NCBI GenBank assembly: GCA_902373515.1
Contig: CABKML010000040.1
Span: 1 to 8,686, forward strand
Source of the DNA: an uncultured Eubacteriales bacterium
GTDB lineage: Bacteria; Bacillota; Clostridia; Saccharofermentanales; Fastidiosipilaceae
Length of the DNA stretch: 8,686 nucleotides
Reading direction: 5' to 3'
Part shown: positions 1 through 6,262 of the stretch, in pieces
Layout of the letters: each line of letters begins with the position of its first letter
Numbering within the stretch: the stretch's first letter is position 1
The notes under the pieces: model-generated
What the model saw: the letters and a program-made list of their open reading frames with translations, nothing else
What the model was told of the DNA's origin: nothing
Database searches by the model: none
Translations under genes and position numbers: made by a program

Positions 1-62
1 AGGACTTCAATTTCTCGATGTGTTTGAGTATATTTCAACATATTTTGAGTGGCAGTAAACCT

Positions 63-665
63 ATGCGTTATGCACAGTTGCGAGAATTTGATGTAGCTAA
101 CGGACCGGGAATTCGCTCGACTGTATTTGTTACCGGTTGTACCTTTGCTTGTCCCGGTTGCTTTAACGGAGCGTATCAGGATTTTAAATACGGTGAGCTT
201 TGGACACCGGAAGTGACAGTTAAATTGGCCAAGTGGTTGCGCAACCCTTTTGTTTCCGGTTTGACTGTTTTGGGCGGTGAACCTATGCAGCAGGGCAAGG
301 ACTTGGCTGCTATTTTAAAGTTGCTGCGCAATCTTGTGGCCGAATCGGATGCGGAAAACAGCGGCAGGCAATTGAATATTTGGATATTTTCCGGTTATAA
401 AATTGAGCAGTTACTGCAAAATCCGATTCAATTAAGCATCTTGGAACAATGTGATACTTTAGTTGACGGACTTTTTCAGATGGCGCAAAAAGACTTAATG
501 CTGCGTTTTCGCGGCTCGGCCAACCAGCGGATTTTGGATGTTAAGAAAAGTCTCGCTTCTTTAAGAGAAGGTAACTTGCCGGTCTGGCAAAAAAACTTCG
601 GTCCTTCGTGTGAACCGATACTGGCAAAATATAAAGAGTTTGTCCCTCCTGCTATAGAACAATAG
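63..665 (+). CDS. nrdG: Anaerobic ribonucleoside-triphosphate reductase activating protein (radical SAM activase)
   Basis: NrdG uses S-adenosylmethionine and a [4Fe-4S] cluster to form the glycyl radical on NrdD, allowing deoxyribonucleotide synthesis without oxygen in the cytoplasm. Seen in the 200-residue product: an N-terminal RYAQLREFDVANGPGIR block typical of NrdG; the cluster motif CTFACPGC (C26, C30, C33; spacing CX3CX2C); the radical-SAM GGEP motif at 71-74; and the late family block LRFRGSANQRILDVKKSL near 147-164. The reading frame is open further upstream to an ATG at 18, but family alignment begins at MRYAQ, so I chose 63. The Shine-Dalgarno there is weak (GAGTGG at 47-52). About 35 residues follow the last family block, making the protein longer than the usual 155-175 residues. 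No nrdD is visible; it may lie upstream, outside the window. The function is confident; the start is probable. Confidence 0.93.
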   Translation: MRYAQLREFDVANGPGIRSTVFVTGCTFACPGCFNGAYQDFKYGELWTPEVTVKLAKWLRNPFVSGLTVLGGEPMQQGKDLAAILKLLRNLVAESDAENSGRQLNIWIFSGYKIEQLLQNPIQLSILEQCDTLVDGLFQMAQKDLMLRFRGSANQRILDVKKSLASLREGNLPVWQKNFGPSCEPILAKYKEFVPPAIEQ

Positions 666-682
666 TTAAATATGTTGTGATA

Positions 683-713
683 TTGTACTTTTTCCTGCTA
701 TTTGTGGTAGGAT
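683..713 (+). promoter_or_regulatory. Possible promoter for the MFS transporter gene
   Basis: An extended -10 element, TG-G-TAGGAT (TG at 705-706, hexamer 708-713), lies 39 bases before the transporter ATG. A TTGTAC hexamer at 683-688 could be the -35, but the spacer would be 19 bases, which is long. This is the only promoter-like arrangement I found in the gap between nrdG and the transporter. Initiation would be near 720. It is inferred from base matches only. Confidence 0.35.
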
Positions 714-752
714 AAGCCAATATGAAGCTGTCACGATTGTAGGAGGTTTATT

Positions 753-2090
753 ATGACAACATTCGATCAGCAGTTGAGTGCGCCTTTTAAGTCGCTCAAC
801 TTAAAATATCGCAAGCTTATGGGGCAAAAAAGACCGGAAGAGCTTGACTTAAAGGAAAGGAACAGACGTGAATGGAGCTGGATGCTTTATGACGTCGGCA
901 ATTCCGCTTTTTCCGTTGCTATAAGCAGCGCTGCGTTTCCGGCTTTTATCGGTATTATCGCCAGTACGGAAGCCCAGATGCAATTAGGCTGGTTTAATTC
1001 TTTAAGTTCTATAATTTTAGCGGTTTTAAGTCCGATTTTAGGAACTTTGGCTGAATTTAGAGGTTACAAGAAGAAAATGTTCAACTTCTTTGCCATTTTC
1101 GGTATTTTAACGACAATGTTGTTGGCATTTTTACCTACAAATATGTGGTTTACCATTTGTTTGGCTTATGTTTTAACCAATGTTTGTTATAACGGTTCGA
1201 TTATTTTTTACGATGCTTTTTTGGTCGATTCCGTTGTCAAAGAAAGAATGGATAAGATTTCTTCCTACGGTTTTGCTTGGGGGTATATAACCAGTATCGT
1301 TCCTTTCGGCATATCGCTGGTCTTTATTTATTACTTGGGCATGGCCAATCCTTTGGGCTATCAGTTATGCTTTTTAATCACGGGTGCCTGGTGGTTGATT
1401 TTTACGTTACCGATGATTGTAGACGTGCAACAGGTTTATTGGTCACCTAAGCCGAAAAGCGGGGTTTTCATTTATTCTTTCCGTGAAATTGCCTCAACGT
1501 TTAAAGATATCAGAAAATATAAGTATGCGTTTGTTTTTTTGATAGCGTATTTCTTTTACATTGACGGAGTTGATACAATCATAAGAATGGTTGTGCCTTA
1601 TGTTCAGAGTGTTTTGGGAAATGAAATCGTCGATACGGTGATCTTGTTGGTTATTCTTTTAGGCAGTCAGATTGTGGCTTTTCCTTTTGCTATATTGTAC
1701 GGTTGGTTGACCAAGTTTTTTACGCCGATAAGATTGATTCAAGTAGCAATGATTCCATATCTTATTACAGTTTGCACAGCCGTATTTATGCAAAATATCT
1801 GGCATCTTTTGATTATGGCGGTCTTAATTTCTTCTTCTCAGGGAGGAATTCAAGCTCTCAGCCGTTCTTATTTTGCTCAGATTATTCCGCCGGAAAAAAA
1901 TAATGAATTCTTCGGTTTTTATAATGTTTTCGGTCGCTTTGCAGCCATTATGGGTCCGGCTTTGATGTCGTTAATCGGTTGGTTGACAGGTATTCCGCGC
2001 TTAACAATTTTAGCTGTAGTACCTTTGTTTGTTATCGGCTTTATAATTACTTTATATTTGCCGAAAAATGCCACGGCTATTGATAAATAA
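753..2090 (+). CDS. MFS transporter, UMF1 / Atg22-like family
   Basis: This is an inner-membrane transporter of the major facilitator superfamily. The 445-residue product has a hydrophilic N-terminal tail of about 40 residues and then about 12 hydrophobic segments, roughly at 44-71, 79-100, 109-128, 131-155, 172-194, 205-223, 258-277, 295-317, 327-346, 349-367, 392-413 and 416-436. Two blocks point to the UMF1/Atg22-like branch: WSWMLYDVGNSAFS at 41-54, matching the family's W-x-LYDWANSAF signature, and GGIQALSRSYFAQIIPP at 364-380 followed by EFFGFYNVFGRFAAIMGPA at 385-403. The start is fixed by a perfect AGGAGG at 741-746, six bases before the ATG. Bacterial members are poorly characterised and the substrate cannot be read from sequence. 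The yeast relative Atg22 exports amino acids from the vacuole, but this should not be transferred here. A hairpin follows the stop codon directly. Confidence 0.88.
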   Translation: MTTFDQQLSAPFKSLNLKYRKLMGQKRPEELDLKERNRREWSWMLYDVGNSAFSVAISSAAFPAFIGIIASTEAQMQLGWFNSLSSIILAVLSPILGTLAEFRGYKKKMFNFFAIFGILTTMLLAFLPTNMWFTICLAYVLTNVCYNGSIIFYDAFLVDSVVKERMDKISSYGFAWGYITSIVPFGISLVFIYYLGMANPLGYQLCFLITGAWWLIFTLPMIVDVQQVYWSPKPKSGVFIYSFREIASTFKDIRKYKYAFVFLIAYFFYIDGVDTIIRMVVPYVQSVLGNEIVDTVILLVILLGSQIVAFPFAILYGWLTKFFTPIRLIQVAMIPYLITVCTAVFMQNIWHLLIMAVLISSSQGGIQALSRSYFAQIIPPEKNNEFFGFYNVFGRFAAIMGPALMSLIGWLTGIPRLTILAVVPLFVIGFIITLYLPKNATAIDK

Positions 2091-2092
2091 AA

Positions 2093-2124
2093 AATAAAGC
2101 AGCCTGAATTCGGGCTGCTTTATT
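2093..2124 (+). terminator. Hairpin, probable intrinsic terminator or attenuator after the MFS gene
   Basis: A perfect 12-bp stem is formed by AATAAAGCAGCC (2093-2104) and GGCTGCTTTATT (2113-2124) around an 8-base loop containing GAATTC. The core is GC-rich (GCAGCC/GGCTGC), and the outer part pairs an A-rich arm with a T-rich arm, as in many intrinsic terminators. It begins two bases after the transporter stop codon and ends 19 bases before the next ATG. On the + strand the T tract is short (TTTATTGT) and is followed by GTAG. Termination may therefore be partial, allowing some read-through into the LacZ-like gene. Confidence 0.75.
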
Positions 2125-2143
2125 GTAGTGAGGATAAATTTAT

Positions 2144-5100
2144 ATGACTTCTGAAGAAAAAAGTTTGCTCGAGCAAAGCAATTTGCAAGTCGGCGCTTGT
2201 CCGCTTTCGGATTATTTCTTTGTTTATTCCGGAAAAGAACAGGCCTTAAAAGCCTGTATTAAGCAAAAACAGGAATTTACACGCGATTTGAGGTTGGATT
2301 CCGATCGCCTTGAAATTTTAGGCTGCATGGATCAACCTTCTGTCTGTTATCCTGATTTGGCAGCTTTACCGGATGATTTTGTGAAGTCGTATAATTTTCG
2401 CAAAAAAGCAGCAGCTTGCAAGTTAGAAAAGGTTTCTGAAATACCCTTTGATCCGCCGCATATTCCGGCGAATAATCCTGTTGCTTTGTTTCATAAATAT
2501 TTTACCGCCCAGGATTTGCATTATGAATATCACATGCAGCTGAGTATGCAGGCGGCTGCTTTTTATATTTGGCTTAACGGTACGTTTATCGGTTTCAGTC
2601 AGGTAACGGGTAGAGATAATGAATTTTTGCTCTCACCGCATGTTATAAAAGGCATCAATCATTTGACAATTTTAGCGACAGCGGAAGCTTTCAGTTCTTA
2701 TTTGCATATTAATTCTGTCCGTGATTTACGCATTAATGATTTAGTCCTGGTTAAACGGCCTCAGGCTGCCGTTACCGATGTGATGGTAGAAACTGAATTG
2801 ATAGGTGAGAACAGAGGGAAAATAAATGTAAAAATTACGCCGTCGCCGACTGCAGCTGATGCCATAGAGGCCGCTTCAGATTTTTATTTGCTGGATGATT
2901 CGGGGCAGGAAATTCAGCTAACTCATGTAGTTGGAGCAAACGGTTCAAATACCTTTGAAATTGCAAATGTTGCAGCCTGGTCGTGGGAGTCGCCGCGATT
3001 GTATTACTTTTTAATTGATATGGAAGAGGAATGCCTGCTTTTTCCTTTGAATTTTCAGAAAATTACCGCTGTTGACGGGATTGTCGAACATGAAGGTCAG
3101 GCATTGAAAGTCTGGGCGGTAAATAGTGAAATTTTATTATGTCCGCCCGATCTTCCACTTTCCAATAATCCTAAAGTCAATTTACAGACACAAAGGCAGT
3201 ATGTTTATCACTATTTGCAGAATTTGCATAAAAATAATTTTAACAGTATCAGCAGTAGGGTGATGTATAATCAGATGTTCCGGAATTTATGCTTAAAAAG
3301 CGGTATTCGGCAGGTGCGTAATTTAGTCTATACAGCAGATTGGCAAAAAAATTCAGCTTCCCCGATTGCTGCCCGGAAAACAGCCGCTTATCTTGATTTA
3401 CCGGAATTGAAGCAGGCAATTATGCAAGTTTTGACATTGGAAGTTGCATACAAACAGAATAATATTCTACTTTATTTATTGGATTATGAATATTGGTTAC
3501 AACTAAAAAACTCTTTGCCCGAAGCAGCTGATAAATTATCTAAAAACAGTCTTATTGCTCTGACGGCACCATGCAGCGGTGAAGAGGGTGAAATAAATGT
3601 TGCTCTTAAATGCTTATTCAATTCTGCACTGCAGGAACGTTTACTCGATGAAAAAGTTTTACCGCTCGAAACGCCATATTATCTTGCTTCATTTGCAGAT
3701 AAGCTGGGAGAAGAAGAAATTGCAGTTAATGAGGTTCTGAATGAATTAACGACAGACAGTCGTTGCTTGGGTGCGGCTGTTAATGATTTTGCTCTGCCGG
3801 GAAAGAATATAGTTGATTTTAACGAGATAACAGGTATGCGCTATACACTTTGCCCTCTGACTGTTCGGGTAATCAGGTCGAATAACGCGGAATGTTGTAT
3901 TTATATTTACAATAATTTTGCCCATGCCTGTACCCAAAAGCGCTACAGTTTGCGTTATGAACTGACCGGTGACGGTAAAATTTTGCAAAAGGCGGAAATC
4001 TTCCCTTTGGAAATTACAAGCGATCAAATGACAAAAATAAATGTGCCCGGGCAATCATTGGAAGCCTTAAAGGAACAATATTCTACTTTGACACTTAATT
4101 GTTTTATTGGCTGCAGTGAAGACGGTCGTCATGAAAATTTGCATAAAAGCGGTTTACAGCAATTTATTTGGCAAAAGGATATTAACGAAAATTTGTTGAA
4201 TGAAATTTGTGAAGCGGAAGATGTTTTACCTTTGGAAACGGAATTGGAGAAGGACGAAAAAATTAGACCGGCGGAGAGAAATATTTTAATTTTTGCTGAC
4301 GGTGAGCACTATTTAATTCAGGGAAGTAATATAGACGGGCAGATGTATAAATATATTTACAGCTGTAAGCAGGCGATTTTTACATCTATGATTTATGATA
4401 ATTGTCCTTTTTTAAGTCAAGCAGGAGAATACAGCTTAAAAACTTCATTCCTACCTGCCGGTAAATTAGCTGAAGCTTGGGAAAAATGGTCCTATGACAG
4501 TTTACAAATGAAGGTTTATAAAACCGAAGCCGGTTATCTGGATGAGTTGTCGCCGGAGGAAATGGGAACTAATTTAGCAGGTCTGGAAGGTGTTTATGTG
4601 AAAAGCTTTTTAACTTTATCCGGACCGGATTTGCCTGTACCGTTCACCTTTGAAAGCAGATGGATAATTTTGGCCTCGGGTCGAATCTGTTGGAAAATTA
4701 TCGCTACGAAACATACTGAAGAAAGCAGAAATTTTTCCGTCCCTCTGCCGCCGCCGACAGCCTGTATCGGGGTAAAGTTCTATTTGCCTGCAAGTTTCAA
4801 TGAGTGTCGTTATTATGCTTACGGGCCGCAAAACAGTTATTGCAATAAATTACGACATACATATATGTCCTTATTTACCCACACTTTAAGCGAAAAGCAA
4901 ATTCATTACGGTACGCAGGCATTAGCAGTCAATGCTGCCGACGGTAATCAATTTATTATTTGGAAAAACAGTGAAGAAAATGCTTTTTCTTTTATCTGTT
5001 CACAGGAAACTGCCGGAACGGCGTTGACAATAATTTATAAATTGAATACGCAAGCTGTATGTTATAACAGTGATGCGCAATATTCCAATTTTTTAGAAGA

Positions 5101-5155
5101 TAATTATACTTTCAAGTGTAATATTTTACCTAAACCGTACAATTTGAATTATTAA
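2144..5155 (+). CDS. Divergent GH2 beta-galactosidase (LacZ-like) protein, predicted catalytically inactive
   Basis: The 1003-residue product is close in length to E. coli LacZ (about 1023) and has no signal peptide, so it is probably cytoplasmic. LacZ-like landmarks occur in order: PFDPPHIPANNP at 101-112 and YIWLNGTFIGFSQ at 141-153 (sugar-binding jelly roll); an Ig-like region at about 205-300; NFQKI at 303-307 opening the barrel; KNNFNSI at 363-369 (LacZ QNNFNAV); an Ig-like domain at about 565-640; and YAYGPQNSY at 891-899 plus HYGTQAL at 921-927 (C-terminal beta-sandwich, LacZ GLGPQENY and CGTREL). By eye, catalytic positions are lost: nucleophile Glu537 falls on Ser516, acid/base Glu461 on Tyr448 (Glu449 is adjacent), metal ligands Glu416/His418 on Thr397/Asp399, and Asp201 on Phe183. 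An acidic linker lies near 676-712. The ribosome-binding site is TGAGGA at 2129-2134. Homology is fairly sure; loss of activity is inferred; the role is unknown. Confidence 0.8.
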   Translation: MTSEEKSLLEQSNLQVGACPLSDYFFVYSGKEQALKACIKQKQEFTRDLRLDSDRLEILGCMDQPSVCYPDLAALPDDFVKSYNFRKKAAACKLEKVSEIPFDPPHIPANNPVALFHKYFTAQDLHYEYHMQLSMQAAAFYIWLNGTFIGFSQVTGRDNEFLLSPHVIKGINHLTILATAEAFSSYLHINSVRDLRINDLVLVKRPQAAVTDVMVETELIGENRGKINVKITPSPTAADAIEAASDFYLLDDSGQEIQLTHVVGANGSNTFEIANVAAWSWESPRLYYFLIDMEEECLLFPLNFQKITAVDGIVEHEGQALKVWAVNSEILLCPPDLPLSNNPKVNLQTQRQYVYHYLQNLHKNNFNSISSRVMYNQMFRNLCLKSGIRQVRNLVYTADWQKNSASPIAARKTAAYLDLPELKQAIMQVLTLEVAYKQNNILLYLLDYEYWLQLKNSLPEAADKLSKNSLIALTAPCSGEEGEINVALKCLFNSALQERLLDEKVLPLETPYYLASFADKLGEEEIAVNEVLNELTTDSRCLGAAVNDFALPGKNIVDFNEITGMRYTLCPLTVRVIRSNNAECCIYIYNNFAHACTQKRYSLRYELTGDGKILQKAEIFPLEITSDQMTKINVPGQSLEALKEQYSTLTLNCFIGCSEDGRHENLHKSGLQQFIWQKDINENLLNEICEAEDVLPLETELEKDEKIRPAERNILIFADGEHYLIQGSNIDGQMYKYIYSCKQAIFTSMIYDNCPFLSQAGEYSLKTSFLPAGKLAEAWEKWSYDSLQMKVYKTEAGYLDELSPEEMGTNLAGLEGVYVKSFLTLSGPDLPVPFTFESRWIILASGRICWKIIATKHTEESRNFSVPLPPPTACIGVKFYLPASFNECRYYAYGPQNSYCNKLRHTYMSLFTHTLSEKQIHYGTQALAVNAADGNQFIIWKNSEENAFSFICSQETAGTALTIIYKLNTQAVCYNSDAQYSNFLEDNYTFKCNILPKPYNLNY

Positions 5156-5160
5156 GGAAG
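5154..5160 (+). promoter_or_regulatory. Ribosome-binding site of dus overlapping the upstream stop codon
   Basis: AAGGAAG shares its first two bases with the TAA stop (5153-5155) of the LacZ-like gene and lies six bases before the dus ATG. This arrangement makes translational coupling of the two genes likely and argues for one transcript. Confidence 0.7.
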
Positions 5161-5166
5161 TGCCGG

Positions 5167-6162
5167 ATGCATTTATCTGCAGAAGAATTTAAGAAGCAAC
5201 GTTTATTTTTAGCACCGATGGCCGGTTACAGCAATTTACCGTTCCGACGTTTGTGTCACAGAGGAGGTGTTGATTTCAACACGACCGAACTGGTTAGCGC
5301 CCGCGGTATTGTATATAACGGTTTGGAACCTTCTTTACGCTATTTGTTAATTGACGAGGACACGGAAGGACCGGCAGCTATTCAGTTGTTCGGCTATGAT
5401 GCGGACGATTTTTATATAGCTGTGCAAAAAATATTGGATAATCCTACATTGAGTCGCTGCAGTGCTATAGATATAAACATGGGTTGTCCTGTAAAAAAAG
5501 TTTGTCAAACCGGAGCGGGATCCGCTTTGATGCAAAAGCCGGAGCAGGCGGTGAAAATCGTACGGAAATTACAGCCATTATGTGCCGGTGCCGGTAAGTA
5601 TTTGACTTGCAAGTTTCGCAAAGGATATCTGCAGGAAGAAAATACGGCGGCTGAATTCGCTTTAGCTTTAGCTGAAGCCGGTGTCGACAGAATATGTATT
5701 CATGCCAGAACGGCCAAGCAAATGTATGCCGGTAAAGCTGATTGGGCAGTATTTGCAACTGTCAAAAACAAATTGCTGACACACGGATTTGGCGCTTTGC
5801 CGTTAATTGCCAACGGTGATATAAAATCGGCGGCAGATTGTCGCACAATTCAGGATATGGCGGAAGTTTCGGGATTTATGATCGGTCGAGCTGCTTGTGG
5901 CAATCCTTATATATTTGCCGAGATTAAAAATCCGGAATTTAAAGTTACAGCCGAACGTAAAATTGATGATTTGCAAACGTGTTATCTGGAGATGACGGAA
6001 ATGCTGGGAGAAATTACTGCCGGGAAGGAATTCCGCAGTATGATTATGCCTTGGATTAAAGGGTATGCTCATTCTACCGCATATCGGCAATTATGCGGTA
6101 AACTTACTTATAAAAGCGAATGGTTGAACTTTTTCCCGACATTACTTGAGCTGTTTATTTAG
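5167..6162 (+). CDS. dus: tRNA-dihydrouridine synthase, DusB-like
   Basis: This is a cytoplasmic FMN enzyme that reduces specific uridines in tRNA to dihydrouridine using NAD(P)H. Seen in the 331-residue product: the flavin-binding opening LFLAPMAGYSNLPFRRL (13-29); TELVSARGIVYNG (40-52); IQLFGYDADDF (72-82); the signature INMGCPVKKV (103-112) with the catalytic proton-donor cysteine at C107, followed by GSALM (118-122); K149 in TCKFRKGY; H179 in IHARTAKQMYAGKADW; and the phosphate-binding NGD (216-218) and IGRAACGNPYIF (239-250). A helical C-terminal domain follows, and the length fits the family (about 320-330). NMGCP and GSALM resemble the DusB/NifR3 branch, but the exact uridine target cannot be read. 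It starts 11 bases after the LacZ-like gene, with no terminator between, so the two are probably co-transcribed. Confidence 0.93.
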   Translation: MHLSAEEFKKQRLFLAPMAGYSNLPFRRLCHRGGVDFNTTELVSARGIVYNGLEPSLRYLLIDEDTEGPAAIQLFGYDADDFYIAVQKILDNPTLSRCSAIDINMGCPVKKVCQTGAGSALMQKPEQAVKIVRKLQPLCAGAGKYLTCKFRKGYLQEENTAAEFALALAEAGVDRICIHARTAKQMYAGKADWAVFATVKNKLLTHGFGALPLIANGDIKSAADCRTIQDMAEVSGFMIGRAACGNPYIFAEIKNPEFKVTAERKIDDLQTCYLEMTEMLGEITAGKEFRSMIMPWIKGYAHSTAYRQLCGKLTYKSEWLNFFPTLLELFI

Positions 6163-6198
6163 TATAATTGTAATTATCATGAAGTTCTTGCTTTAGAC

Positions 6199-6234
6199 TG
6201 AGCTCTAATGAAAGACTGTGATATAATTATTAAC
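6199..6234 (+). promoter_or_regulatory. Promoter of the hisS-aspS operon (extended -10)
   Basis: The sequence TG-A-TATAAT (TG at 6219-6220, TATAAT at 6222-6227) is a perfect extended -10 element of the housekeeping sigma factor. The -35 position at a 17-base spacing (TGAGCT, 6199-6204) is weak, which is common with extended -10 promoters. Initiation near 6234 would leave a leader of about 29 bases before the hisS start. That is far too short for a T-box riboswitch, which often controls aminoacyl-tRNA synthetase genes in Bacillota. Confidence 0.65.
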
Positions 6235-6262
6235 TAAAAGCGGTTCTTTCAGGAGGTCATTT

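Noticed and set aside
2..58. Open frame from the window edge (…EYISTYFEWQ, TAA at 56-58), a possible tail of an upstream gene four bases before the nrdG start
   Set aside because: Only 18 codons are visible and they do not resemble the NrdD C-terminus or anything I recognise; an open stretch this short is expected by chance.
18..62. Upstream ATG at 18 as the nrdG start, adding 15 residues
   Set aside because: NrdG homology begins at MRYAQ (ATG at 63), and the added residues look unlike the family; no good Shine-Dalgarno precedes 18 at normal spacing.
1703..1903. 66-codon + strand open frame inside the transporter gene
   Set aside because: It is in another frame of a gene with clear family motifs, has no ribosome-binding site and shows no recognisable protein features.
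2144..5155. Reading the LacZ-like gene as a decaying pseudogene
   Set aside because: The frame is intact over 1003 codons, keeps a ribosome-binding site and LacZ-like length, and has recognisable landmarks to its C-terminus; decay would normally leave stops or frameshifts.
5465..5758. Minus-strand open frames opposite the dus, hisS and LacZ-like genes (the longest about 100 codons)
   Set aside because: They lie wholly antisense to well-supported genes, lack ribosome-binding sites and have no recognisable motifs.
6163..6177. TATAAT at 6163-6168 and the palindrome-like ATAATTGTAATTAT just after the dus stop, as a second promoter or a terminator
   Set aside because: No -35 element occurs at a usable distance, and the repeat is all A/T with no GC stem or T tract, so neither reading is supported.
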